Assembly: GCA_023369685.1 (NCBI GenBank)
Contig: SACZ01000002.1
Span: 62,001-126,000 of the forward strand
DNA length: 64,000 bases
Direction: 5' to 3'
DNA from: Prolixibacteraceae bacterium JC049
Lineage (GTDB): Bacteria; Bacteroidota; Bacteroidia; Bacteroidales; Prolixibacteraceae
Within the stretch, counting starts at the first letter, position 1, and every line of letters starts with the position of its first letter. The translations under genes and the position numbers were made by a program. Shown here in pieces: positions 53,318 to 62,084 of the stretch. The notes beneath the pieces were generated by a model. It saw nothing but the letters and a program-made list of their open reading frames with translations. It was not told where the DNA came from and did no database searches.

Positions 53318-55552
53318 TTATCTTCTGTTGTTTCGATCTCCGCGATCGTTGCGGTCACGACGTGGACGGTCTCCACGATCATTGCGATCACGACGTGGAC
53401 GATCTCCGCGATCACTACGCTCACGCTTTGGACGCTCAACCCAACCTTCTGGCTTTGGCAATAATGCTTTACGAGAAAGTTTTACTTTTCCATTGTCCAA
53501 TCCAATTACTTTAACTTCCAGCTCATCGCCTTCTTTCAATGCATCTTCTACTTTTTCTAAACGTTTGTAGTCGATTTCTGAAATGTGAAGCAACCCTTCT
53601 TTTCCAGGAAGAATCTCAACAAAAGCACCAAATGAAGTCAAACCTTTTACTTTTCCTTTGTAAGTTTCACCTACTTCAGGAACAGCAATAATACCTCTGA
53701 TTCTTGCTTTTGCTTCTTCAATTGCTTCTTTATCTGGAGCAGAAACTTCAACAATACCTACATTATCCGACTCTTCGATAGTAATGATAGTATTTGTTTC
53801 AGCTTGAAGTGCTTGAATATTTTTTCCACCAGGACCAATGATAGGACCAATCATATCTTTAGGAATCTCAACTCTTTCGATACGTGGAACGTGTGGTTTA
53901 AAGTCTTCACGAGGCTCTTCAATAACCTCAGTTACTTTATCCAAGATGTGTAAACGACCTTGCTTCGCTTGTTCCAAAGCCTGAGTCAACACCTCGTATG
54001 AAAGTCCGTCAACTTTAATATCCATCTGAGTAGCAGTAATACCATCGCGAGTACCTGTTACTTTAAAGTCCATATCTCCTAAGTGGTCTTCATCACCTAA
54101 GATATCTGAAAGTACAGCAAATTTTTCATTGTCTGTAATCAATCCCATTGCGATACCAGTAACTGGCTTCTTAATAGGTACACCAGCGTCCATCAATGCC
54201 ATTGTTCCGGCACAAACAGTTGCCATAGAAGAAGAACCATTCGATTCTAGGATATCAGAAACCACACGAACGATGTATGGGAAATCTTGAGGAATCATTC
54301 TCTTCAATGCACGGTAAGCCAAGTTTCCGTGACCAATTTCACGACGGCTTAATCCACGTGGAGTTCTAGCTTCACCTACACAGAATGGAGGGAAGTTATA
54401 GTGTAATAAGAAACGCTCTCGACCTTGGAAAGTTACTGAGTCAACCACTTTCTCGTCCATCTTATTACCCAAAGTAACACTACTCAACGATTGAGTTTCG
54501 CCACGAGTAAAGATAGAAGAACCGTGAGTTGAAGGTAAGTAATCTACCTCACCCCAGATAGGACGAATTTGCTCTGTTGTACGACCATCTAAACGAATTC
54601 CTTCGTCCAAAATCATACGACGCATAGCCTCTTTTTCCACATCGTGGTAATAGCGACCAATCAATCCTTCGTTAATTTCCTCTTCTTCTTTTCCTTCAGA
54701 ATAGCTCTCAAGGAATTCATCTTTAATAGCAGTAAATTTTTCAATACGCTCTTGCTTGTTAGCAATACGCTCTGTTGCTACTGCATATGCTTTGTCGTAA
54801 GTCTCTTTCCAAATTAAATCACGAAGTTCTTCGTCATTTTCTTCGTGACAATATTCGCGCTTAACCACACCTAGTTCTGCAGCCAACTCCTCCTGAGCCT
54901 GACACTGAACTTTAATTGCTTCGTGAGCGATCTTGATTGCCTCAAGCATTTCTTCCTCACTCACCTCGCTCATTTCACCTTCAACCATCATGATATTGTC
55001 TTTCGACGCACCTACCATAATGTCCATATCGGCTTCACCAAGCTGAGTTAATGATGGGTTAACAATGAATTCGCCATCGATTCTTGCTACGCGAACTTCT
55101 GAAATTGGTCCGTTAAATGGAACATCAGAAACAGCGATAGCTGCAGAAGCAGCTAAACCAGCTAAAGAATCTGGCATTACATCTTTATCAGCAGAAATTA
55201 GTGAAATCATCATTGCTGTTTCAGCATGATAATCTTCAGGGAACAATGGACGTAAAGCACGGTCTACTAAACGTGCAATCAAAATTTCTTCATCAGAAGG
55301 ACGCGCTTCACGCTTTAGGAATCCTCCTGGGAATCGGCCTGCAGCTGAGAATTTTTCTCTATAATCAACTGTAATAGGCATAAAATCTACACCATCCTTT
55401 GCCTCTTTGGCCGACACCAATGTGGCCAATAACATTGTGTCCCCTGAACGGACTACAACTGAACCATCGGCTTGCTTTGCCAACCGACCTGTTTCAATGG
55501 TAATAGTTCTACCATCGCCAAGCTCAATTGTTTTAATTACTGCTTGTGTCAT
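53318..55552 (-). CDS. pnp: Polyribonucleotide nucleotidyltransferase (PNPase)
   Basis: This 744-residue phosphorolytic 3'-5' exoribonuclease has two RNase PH domains ([20 protein letters not shown] start; later [20 protein letters not shown]), the linking helical domain, a KH domain ([19 protein letters not shown]) and an S1 domain ([20 protein letters not shown]). The last 35 residues form an Arg/Asp tail built of 11-residue repeats ([11 protein letters not shown]), coded by near-identical 33-bp DNA repeats. I start at the ATG at 55552; the longer frame begins with TTG. It is separated from rpsO by a terminator, so readthrough rather than a classic rpsO-pnp operon would be needed to join them. 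Confidence 0.97.
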   Translation of the reverse strand: MTQAVIKTIELGDGRTITIETGRLAKQADGSVVVRSGDTMLLATLVSAKEAKDGVDFMPITVDYREKFSAAGRFPGGFLKREARPSDEEILIARLVDRALRPLFPEDYHAETAMMISLISADKDVMPDSLAGLAASAAIAVSDVPFNGPISEVRVARIDGEFIVNPSLTQLGEADMDIMVGASKDNIMMVEGEMSEVSEEEMLEAIKIAHEAIKVQCQAQEELAAELGVVKREYCHEENDEELRDLIWKETYDKAYAVATERIANKQERIEKFTAIKDEFLESYSEGKEEEEINEGLIGRYYHDVEKEAMRRMILDEGIRLDGRTTEQIRPIWGEVDYLPSTHGSSIFTRGETQSLSSVTLGNKMDEKVVDSVTFQGRERFLLHYNFPPFCVGEARTPRGLSRREIGHGNLAYRALKRMIPQDFPYIVRVVSDILESNGSSSMATVCAGTMALMDAGVPIKKPVTGIAMGLITDNEKFAVLSDILGDEDHLGDMDFKVTGTRDGITATQMDIKVDGLSYEVLTQALEQAKQGRLHILDKVTEVIEEPREDFKPHVPRIERVEIPKDMIGPIIGPGGKNIQALQAETNTIITIEESDNVGIVEVSAPDKEAIEEAKARIRGIIAVPEVGETYKGKVKGLTSFGAFVEILPGKEGLLHISEIDYKRLEKVEDALKEGDELEVKVIGLDNGKVKLSRKALLPKPEGWVERPKRERSDRGDRPRRDRNDRGDRPRRDRNDRGDRNNRR
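53330..53412 (-). repeat. 33-bp tandem repeats in the 3' end of pnp
   Basis: Two near-perfect and one partial copy of a 33-bp unit encode [11 protein letters not shown] repeats. Such a stretch can gain or lose units by slippage, so tail length may vary between strains. Confidence 0.75.
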
Positions 55553-55620
55553 ATCTTTATTTTTCAATATCTGTACTTATTTGATTTACTATTTGCAGGG
55601 GCTTTCCTCAAAGTAAATCG

Positions 55621-55649
55621 AAAAAAGGCAATTTAAAAAATTGCCTTTT
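55621..55649 (-). terminator. Terminator of rpsO
   Basis: A perfect 12-bp stem (55623-55634 with 55638-55649) and a T tract on the minus strand, six bases after the rpsO stop. Confidence 0.88.
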
Positions 55650-55655
55650 AATTTT

Positions 55656-55925
55656 TTATCTACGCAATCCAAGCTCTTTAACAATAGCACGGTAACGCTC
55701 GATGTCTTTACGCTTAAGGTAATCCAACAAGCTTCTACGCTTACCTACCAACTTGATCAATGAGCGCTGAGTAGAAAAATCTTTTCTATTCTGCTTCAAG
55801 TGCTCAGTCAAGTGAGCGATACGGAAAGTGAACAACGCAATTTGTCCTTCTGAAGAACCTGTGTCAGTTGCTGACTTACCATGTTTTGCGAAAATCTCTT
55901 GTTTCTTTTCTGAACTTAAATACAT
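55656..55925 (-). CDS. rpsO: 30S ribosomal protein S15
   Basis: This is an 89-residue protein. It begins MYLSSEKKQEIFAKHGKSAT and contains the S15 signature DTGSSEGQIALFTFRIAHLT and LIKLVGKRRSLLDYLKRKD. Length and motifs are exactly those of S15. The ATG at 55925 is chosen because the upstream extension has no family similarity. A -7 promoter element at 56014-56021 gives a leader of about 80 nt, long enough for the translational autoregulation known for S15, although I did not find a conserved fold. Confidence 0.98.
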   Translation of the reverse strand: MYLSSEKKQEIFAKHGKSATDTGSSEGQIALFTFRIAHLTEHLKQNRKDFSTQRSLIKLVGKRRSLLDYLKRKDIERYRAIVKELGLRR

Positions 55926-56013
55926 CTTTATTAACCTTTTAAAGTGATACAATATCCAAACTGCAACATCATAATGATAGAAACAGCTTGAAATCAATTA
56001 GATAAAATCCTCG

Positions 56014-56021
56014 CAAAAGTA
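56014..56021 (-). promoter_or_regulatory. -7 element upstream of rpsO
   Basis: TACTTTTG on the minus strand. The -33 side is not clear. Confidence 0.45.
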
Positions 56022-56130
56022 ATGAAAAATATTGATTTAAAAACTTTTACTCCACTTTTTAAAGGAATCGTAACGCACTAAACACAGTGTATCAAATCAA
56101 CTATATTTTAACCAGTTACACCACCTTCTA

Positions 56131-57153
56131 TCAATCTTCCAATAATTGCCTAAAACGATCGATTTCGTTTGGTGCTCCAAGGATGAAAAGTTGATCTTTG
56201 GGATCGAGTTTATGCTCCTTTGTTGGATTAATAATATAGCGTCCTTCTCTGTTCTTTAAACCGATAATTGAGACCTCCGCCGGATTGTTTTTTCTTAACT
56301 CTCCGATGGTACCATTCATAAAGCAAGTGCCCATGTTTTTACATGCAATTTCTTCCAATGTCACATCTCTACTTTGCTGTATAAGAATATATTCCAGAAA
56401 CTCAACCACATCGGGTTGCGTAACCAGCTTTGCCATTCGCTGACCACCAATTCGCTCTGGCATAATTACATTGGTAGCACCGGCTCTTCGCAATTTCACA
56501 TCCGATTTAATTTCCGATGCTCTGCTAATAATTTTCAGGTTCGGATTCATGCTTCGGGCAGTCAATACCACAAAAACATTATCGGCATCGTTAGGCGTGG
56601 TAGCAATCAATGCTTTTGCATGATGCACACGAGCCTGCTCCAACACTTCTTCGTGCGTAGCATCGCCACGAATGTATAATAGACTTGGATTTTGTCGGAT
56701 ACGCTCGATTACATGATCACGCTTTTCGATGATCACAAATGGCGTGTTGTGATCGGTCAGCTCGTCGCAAACTTGTTCTCCATTGCGACCAAACCCACAT
56801 ACAATCACATGATCTTTCAGCTTATCAACTTTCTTATACACTCTATATGTTTTTAGGTAATTTATAAACTCGCCATCCAGCACATAACTTGCCAAAGTAG
56901 AACCCACATAGGCTAATCCTCCTAAACTAAACAGGATCAATCCAGAAGTAAATATCTTTCCGGCATCCGACAACGGATGCACCTCTCTAAAACCTACTGT
57001 TGAAACAGTTACAATGGTCATATAAAAAGCATCGATCAACGAATACTCATCTTCGATGAACATAAATCCGACAGTTCCAGTAGTCAGAATCAGTATTAAA
57101 AGAGCTACTGCAACTCTCAATGTTCTCGACGATATTTCCTTGTAACTATTCAT
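56131..57153 (-). CDS. Two-TM ion channel with RCK (TrkA-N/TrkA-C) domains and a GFRE filter
   Basis: This 340-residue protein has two transmembrane helices (residues 13-31 and 66-90) with a pore loop between (DAFYMTIVTVSTVGFREVHP). The selectivity filter is T52-V-G-F-R-E57 instead of TVGYGD. A TrkA-N domain follows with the NAD-type motif HVIVCGFGRNGEQVCDEL (about 114-131), then IRGDATHEEVLEQARV and ALIATTPNDADNVFVV. The C-terminal TrkA-C domain is at 255-340. It is a prokaryotic Kch/MthK-like channel; the changed filter makes K+ selectivity uncertain. I start at the ATG at 57153 rather than the GTG upstream. Confidence 0.9.
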   Translation of the reverse strand: MNSYKEISSRTLRVAVALLILILTTGTVGFMFIEDEYSLIDAFYMTIVTVSTVGFREVHPLSDAGKIFTSGLILFSLGGLAYVGSTLASYVLDGEFINYLKTYRVYKKVDKLKDHVIVCGFGRNGEQVCDELTDHNTPFVIIEKRDHVIERIRQNPSLLYIRGDATHEEVLEQARVHHAKALIATTPNDADNVFVVLTARSMNPNLKIISRASEIKSDVKLRRAGATNVIMPERIGGQRMAKLVTQPDVVEFLEYILIQQSRDVTLEEIACKNMGTCFMNGTIGELRKNNPAEVSIIGLKNREGRYIINPTKEHKLDPKDQLFILGAPNEIDRFRQLLED

Positions 57154-57212
57154 TCCATCCACTTATTTATTCCGAAGATAGCATTTATAAGGTTGATTCT
57201 GCCAGTAAACGG

Positions 57213-58487
57213 TCACTTTTCTGCCCCTAAAACTCTTCTTCCAACCTGACAATCCAAACACTTTTTATGTTCACAATAATAATGTTTTAATTGCAACAAC
57301 GCTTGAGATTCCAAGGCATTTTCGCTTTTCATTCCCAATTGCGACCATTTTTTAACAATCGCATTCTCTTCGGCAGGCAAACTCTCCAGAAAACCCAATT
57401 CTCTGTCTTTCATTTCTTGTTTCGATTGCAATTCGCCATAAGCAAACAAAAAAGGAACTACCGTATTAATTAAAATACCATCAATAGCTCTATTTCCTAC
57501 TCTCTTATTTTGCTGCTTCGTCTCTTTATTGAATCGATAATGCGTTTCCCAGTAATCGGAAGCATTCACACGAAACAGCTTACGCAATTCAGCAATCTTT
57601 TCTACCTCTATAATCTGCGAAAACAATGCATTGGATTGGTGGATTAATGCTGCAAATTGAGCAATTCGAATTGTAGGAAAATTTCCTGGTCGTAATCGTA
57701 GAAATTTCCACAAATGATTTTCAATGGGTTTTAACTTATATTTCTGATACAGAAACTGGAACTCTTTTCGCAATCTCAAAAAATAGTCATCGCCAATAAG
57801 TTCACTATTGAGAAAGCCAGCCTGCCCAAACAATAAGCATTCTAACTGAAACAGGTTGTTTTTGTGTTTTGCCAACACTTTCAATGGAGTTGCCTTAGCC
57901 AATAATTCAAAAGGCTCGGCATTTACTTTAAAACCGAAATTTCGGGCTAAAGCTCTATAAAAAGCTTCATTCCAATTATTCTTGGTTTGTTCGAGCAACG
58001 CTTGCACTTCGTCCATTCTTTTCTCGAGTCGCTCTACCATCAAACGATTCAACGACATTTTAAAAAAGAAAGGATCTAGTAAATGGAATCGTTTTTCACA
58101 AGCCACCCAATCAACAGAATTCATCAACTCGTTGTAGCTTTTCTCTAATTTTTCGTCAGGTAATATTTCCAAAGCAGCAATTGCAGTTCCATTGCTTCTC
58201 GTCACTTGGCTATCGTCTTCTAAGACCACATGCAGAATAACATTATCATAGGCTTTATCCAAATGATGCTTATGCTTAAACCAATCGGAAGATTTTAAAT
58301 GAATTTCGATATTGCCAGCCCAGGTAGTTTGACCAACTTCTATTTTCGAGTTAAAAAAATCGGGGCCCGAGTCACTATTCCATTGCCCTACATTGAGCAC
58401 TTTAATGGGCTCACCGAGCGTGGTCTTCAAATTCTCGGTATCGAATAACTGGTTACGCCAAACATATTGCAACAACTGTTCTTTCAT
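57213..58487 (-). CDS. DUF2851 family protein
   Basis: This 424-residue protein is a DUF2851 member. The N-terminal signature is GQWNSDSGPDFFNSKIEVGQ, followed by WAGNIEIHLKSSDWFKHKH. The D, E and H/K residues recall a metal-dependent nuclease core, but that is only inference. The middle is helical (LMVERLEKRMDEVQALLEQT). The C terminus has a cysteine cluster, C-x4-C-x2-C, in YYCEHKKCLDCQVGRRVLG, a possible metal site. The family is common in Bacteroidota and has no known function. An inverted repeat overlaps its start codon (58487-58511). Confidence 0.88.
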   Translation of the reverse strand: MKEQLLQYVWRNQLFDTENLKTTLGEPIKVLNVGQWNSDSGPDFFNSKIEVGQTTWAGNIEIHLKSSDWFKHKHHLDKAYDNVILHVVLEDDSQVTRSNGTAIAALEILPDEKLEKSYNELMNSVDWVACEKRFHLLDPFFFKMSLNRLMVERLEKRMDEVQALLEQTKNNWNEAFYRALARNFGFKVNAEPFELLAKATPLKVLAKHKNNLFQLECLLFGQAGFLNSELIGDDYFLRLRKEFQFLYQKYKLKPIENHLWKFLRLRPGNFPTIRIAQFAALIHQSNALFSQIIEVEKIAELRKLFRVNASDYWETHYRFNKETKQQNKRVGNRAIDGILINTVVPFLFAYGELQSKQEMKDRELGFLESLPAEENAIVKKWSQLGMKSENALESQALLQLKHYYCEHKKCLDCQVGRRVLGAEK

Positions 58488-58511
58488 AGAGCAAGGGAGT
58501 AATTTGCTCTA
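58487..58511 (-). promoter_or_regulatory. Inverted repeat overlapping the DUF2851 start codon
   Basis: TAGAGCAA (58487-58494) is repeated inverted as TTGCTCTA (58504-58511). In the mRNA the 8-bp stem ends on the A of the ATG and encloses the ribosome-binding region, which could limit initiation. Confidence 0.4.
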
Positions 58512-58587
58512 ATTTAATCATTTTTACAGTTTTTGTAAAGTGCAATCAAAAAGCAATCAATCGATTACAGTAACAATTCGGCATAAA

Positions 58588-58621
58588 ACAAAAAACTAGC
58601 GACATGCCATGCCGCTAGTTT
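58588..58621 (-). terminator. Terminator of pyrF
   Basis: A perfect 9-bp stem (58593-58601 with 58613-58621) followed by a T run on the minus strand. Confidence 0.82.
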
Positions 58622-58699
58622 AATACTGAATAGAGAGCTTAAATTTTTACAGAATGTAACCAATTATCTCTCTTTTAAACACATATTTTTTTCTGAATT

Positions 58700-59533
58700 C
58701 TAAAGCAATTCAGCTTCTAGCAATAGTTCTTCCATCTCCAACTGCACTTCGTTTGCAGCTATACGAGCCTGCTTCGCAAAATCTTCGTCATTTCCTGCAT
58801 AGATGATACCGCGTGAAGAGTTCACCAATAGTCCACATTTATCGTTCATACCATACTTAGCCACTTCCTGCAAGCTTCCTCCCTGTGCACCAACACCTGG
58901 TACTAACAAGAAATGCTCAGGTACCAATTCGCGCACCTCTGTTAATTTTTCGGCTTTCGTTGCACCAACCACATACATCATATTGTTAGTATCGCCCCAG
59001 TTCTGCGATGTTTTAAGAACCGATTCGAACAACAACTGTCCACTTTCTTCATCTTTTAAGAATTGGAAATCGAAAGCTCCTTTGTTAGATGTCAAAGCCA
59101 AAAGAATAACCCATTTTCCTTCGTAAGTCATGAATGGCTTCACTGAGTCTTCGCCCATATATGGTGCCACTGTTACAGCATCAAAGTCCATATTATCGAA
59201 GAATGCACGCGCATACATATTAGATGTGTTTCCAATATCACCACGCTTAGCATCGGCAATAATGAAGATTTCAGGATATTCACTACGAATATAGTTCACT
59301 GTTTTTTCCAAGCTCTTCCAGCCTTCTACGCCATTACTTTCGTAAAATGCCAGGTTAGGCTTATAAGCAACTGCTAAATCAGCTGTAGCATCGATAATTT
59401 GCTTGTTGAAGTTGAAAATAGGATCGGTTGTATCCAACAAAAATTTTGGAATTTTATTCATGTCGGTATCCAAACCTACACACAAGAAACTTCTCTTCTT
59501 TTTAATTTGCTCGAATAATTGATCTGCATTCAT
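58700..59533 (-). CDS. pyrF: Orotidine 5'-phosphate decarboxylase (long type)
   Basis: This 277-residue TIM-barrel enzyme makes UMP from OMP in pyrimidine synthesis. Landmarks are [20 protein letters not shown], the catalytic [20 protein letters not shown] (K and D of the DxKxxDI core, here DAKRGDI), [18 protein letters not shown], and [14 protein letters not shown]. The length and the DAKRGDI form fit the longer, type 2 family rather than E. coli PyrF. It is separated from prfA by a terminator. Confidence 0.96.
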   Translation of the reverse strand: MNADQLFEQIKKKRSFLCVGLDTDMNKIPKFLLDTTDPIFNFNKQIIDATADLAVAYKPNLAFYESNGVEGWKSLEKTVNYIRSEYPEIFIIADAKRGDIGNTSNMYARAFFDNMDFDAVTVAPYMGEDSVKPFMTYEGKWVILLALTSNKGAFDFQFLKDEESGQLLFESVLKTSQNWGDTNNMMYVVGATKAEKLTEVRELVPEHFLLVPGVGAQGGSLQEVAKYGMNDKCGLLVNSSRGIIYAGNDEDFAKQARIAANEVQLEMEELLLEAELL

Positions 59534-59596
59534 AGTTTCATATAATTTGTACAGAGCACCAAGTACACTGCGATGTTATTTCTTTTCGTTTTTAAG

Positions 59597-59632
59597 CAAA
59601 AAAAATCCGATAAACGAGACGTCTATCGGATT
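59597..59632 (-). terminator. Terminator of prfA
   Basis: A 9-bp stem (59604-59612 with 59624-59632) followed by eight T residues on the minus strand. Confidence 0.85.
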
Positions 59633-59640
59633 GAAAATAT

Positions 59641-60726
59641 TTACAATTCGCTTTCTTTAAGTTTTTGCGTATTCTCTTCTAATTGAAGTTTGGCAATAAT
59701 GTCACCTATATCGCCATCGACAATTGCCGGAAGGTTATAAAGTGTAAGCCCAATTCGGTGATCGGTAACACGACCTTGCGGATAATTGTAAGTTCTAATT
59801 TTAGCCGAACGGTCACCCGTTGAAACCATCGTTTTACGTTTCGAAGCAATTTCATCGACATACTTTTGGTACTCCATATTATAAATACGGGTACGAAGCT
59901 CTGTCATTGCCTTAGCCAAGTTCTTCAACTGCGACTTCTCATCCTGACACGTTACCACAATACCTGTAGGAACGTGAGTTAAACGAATAGCTGAATAAGT
60001 TGTATTCACCGACTGTCCACCAGGACCTGAAGAACAGTAAGTATCTTTACGGATATCGCTTTCCTTCAATTCTACATCGAATTCGTCTGCTTCTGGAAGT
60101 ACTGCAACAGTAGCTGCCGAAGTGTGTACACGTCCTTGAGTTTCGGTCTGAGGCACGCGCTGTACACGGTGTACACCCGATTCGTACTTCAATACTCCGT
60201 AAACGCCTTCACCGGAAACCTTAGCTACAATTTCTTTGTAACCACCCGATGTTCCTTCTGTACAGCTGGTCAATTCCATTCTCCAACCTCTGTCGGCAAT
60301 ATAGCGGCTATACATACGATATAAGTCACCAGCAAAAATACTCGCCTCGTCGCCACCTGTTCCGGCACGAATCTCTAAGATTGCATTTTTAGCATCTTCC
60401 GGATCGGCTGGCACCAATAACATTCTAATTTCCTGCTCTTTCTCTGGAATTGCTTTTTCAGCCTCCTCGATCTCTTCACGTGCCATTTCACGCAAATCCT
60501 CATCGGTCTCTTCAGCTAAAATTTCTTTTCCTGAGTCGATATTCTCGATTAACAGTTTATATGCTTTGAATGCTTTAGTTAGCTCTTCCAAACGCTTGTA
60601 TTCCTGATTTAGTCGCACGTAGCGCTTCATATCAGCAATCACTGCCGGGTCGGTAATCTGTTGAGAAACCTCCTCGAACCGGTGATTGACATGCTCGTAT
60701 TTTCCTAATAATGACTGATCGGCCAT
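59641..60726 (-). CDS. prfA: Peptide chain release factor 1
   Basis: This 361-residue factor reads UAA and UAG stop codons. The GGQ peptidyl-release motif is in [20 protein letters not shown]. The codon-recognition region is [18 protein letters not shown], preceded by [13 protein letters not shown]. The N-terminal coiled-coil (about 1-110) is complete. Length normal. UAA is the dominant stop codon among genes in this window, which fits a strong RF1/RF2-shared stop. It follows purM by 65 bp. Confidence 0.97.
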   Translation of the reverse strand: MADQSLLGKYEHVNHRFEEVSQQITDPAVIADMKRYVRLNQEYKRLEELTKAFKAYKLLIENIDSGKEILAEETDEDLREMAREEIEEAEKAIPEKEQEIRMLLVPADPEDAKNAILEIRAGTGGDEASIFAGDLYRMYSRYIADRGWRMELTSCTEGTSGGYKEIVAKVSGEGVYGVLKYESGVHRVQRVPQTETQGRVHTSAATVAVLPEADEFDVELKESDIRKDTYCSSGPGGQSVNTTYSAIRLTHVPTGIVVTCQDEKSQLKNLAKAMTELRTRIYNMEYQKYVDEIASKRKTMVSTGDRSAKIRTYNYPQGRVTDHRIGLTLYNLPAIVDGDIGDIIAKLQLEENTQKLKESEL

Positions 60727-60791
60727 AATTTTATTTTTTAGTACAGAGTAGTTAGCACATAGTAACCAGCACTCTTGCTCGGTACATTCAA

Positions 60792-61958
60792 TTAATATTC
60801 AAACTTACCAAATTCTGACTCAATGGTCAGCTTTTTGCCGGTGTGTTCTTCAACACGACCAATAATTTGAGCTTCGACACCAAACGATTCTGAGATAGCA
60901 ATAATATCTTCTGCCACTTCTGGTGATGTATAAATTTCGTAACGATGTCCCATATTAAACACCTTATACATCTCTTGCCAGCTGGTTCCCGATTGCTCGT
61001 GAATTAACTTAAACAAAGGAGGCACATCGAACATATTGTCTTTAACCACATGTACATCATCTACAAAGTGTAGCACTTTTGTTTGCGCTCCACCCGAACA
61101 GTGAATCATACCGTTAATGGCACTTCGATGTTTATCCAATACTTTTTTAATGATAGGCGCATAAGTTCTGGTTGCAGACAATACCAATTGTCCGGCATCC
61201 AGCTCTACACCATCTACTTCATCAGTTAATTTGCAGTTTCCTGAATATACTAAATCCTGAGGTACTTCCGGATCGAAGCTTTCCGGGAATTTTTCGGCCA
61301 AGTATTTGGCAAAAACATCATGACGAGCAGATGTTAGCCCGTTACTTCCCATTCCTCCGTTATATTTTTCTTCGTAAGTGGCTTTTCCCGATGATGCCAA
61401 ACCAACAATAACATCGCCAGGGCGAATATTATCGGCAGAAATCACATCACTTCGTTTCATTCTACATGTTACTGTAGAGTCAACAATAATGGTACGAACC
61501 AAATCACCTACATCAGCTGTCTCACCTCCTGTAGAATACACCTCAACTCCCATTTCACGCAAATCGGCAAGCAGTTCTTCTGTTCCATTAATAATAGCCG
61601 AAATTACCTCTCCTGGGATTTTGTTTTTGTTTCTTCCAATGGTTGATGAAACCAAGATATTATCAACTGCACCAACACAAAGCAGGTCGTCAATATTCAT
61701 AATTAAAGCATCCTGTGCAATGCCTTTCCATACCGATATATCGCCGGTTTCTTTCCAGTACATATATGCTAAAGCCGATTTAGTTCCTGCTCCGTCGGCA
61801 TGCATTATGTTGCAGTATTCTGGGTCGCCCGCCAATAAATCGGGTACAATTTTACAAAATGCTTTAGGGAACAACCCCTTATCTACATTTTTAATCGCGT
61901 TGTGCACGTCTTCTTTCGAAGCCGAAACACCTCTTTGATTATACCTTTCGCTGCTCAT
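60792..61958 (-). CDS. purM: Phosphoribosylformylglycinamidine cyclo-ligase (AIR synthetase)
   Basis: This 388-residue ATP-dependent enzyme closes the imidazole ring in purine synthesis. Motifs are the N-terminal [20 protein letters not shown], the substrate loop [53 protein letters not shown], and [20 protein letters not shown]. The Bacteroidota type is longer than E. coli PurM (345). I start at the ATG at 61958: the longer frame runs into the -7 promoter element at 61992. Confidence 0.93.
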   Translation of the reverse strand: MSSERYNQRGVSASKEDVHNAIKNVDKGLFPKAFCKIVPDLLAGDPEYCNIMHADGAGTKSALAYMYWKETGDISVWKGIAQDALIMNIDDLLCVGAVDNILVSSTIGRNKNKIPGEVISAIINGTEELLADLREMGVEVYSTGGETADVGDLVRTIIVDSTVTCRMKRSDVISADNIRPGDVIVGLASSGKATYEEKYNGGMGSNGLTSARHDVFAKYLAEKFPESFDPEVPQDLVYSGNCKLTDEVDGVELDAGQLVLSATRTYAPIIKKVLDKHRSAINGMIHCSGGAQTKVLHFVDDVHVVKDNMFDVPPLFKLIHEQSGTSWQEMYKVFNMGHRYEIYTSPEVAEDIIAISESFGVEAQIIGRVEEHTGKKLTIESEFGKFEY

Positions 61959-61991
61959 GTTTGTTTGCTTTGTCCTTAAATTTGATGCGCA

Positions 61992-61999
61992 CAAAGGTA
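61992..61999 (-). promoter_or_regulatory. -7 element upstream of purM
   Basis: TACCTTTG on the minus strand; the start would be near 61985, giving a leader of about 27 nt and excluding the longer reading frame. Confidence 0.45.
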
Positions 62000-62084
62000 A
62001 TATCTTTTTACCGATTTGTAAACACCGTTTTTGTCTTGAAAGTCAAAGCAAAAATCATTGATAACTTACCAATAACACCAGCAT

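Noticed and set aside
53173-53439. Minus-strand 88-residue frame overlapping the pnp 3' end
   Set aside because: It is the pnp repeat region read in another frame; its VIAEIVHVV repeats come only from the 33-bp DNA repeats.
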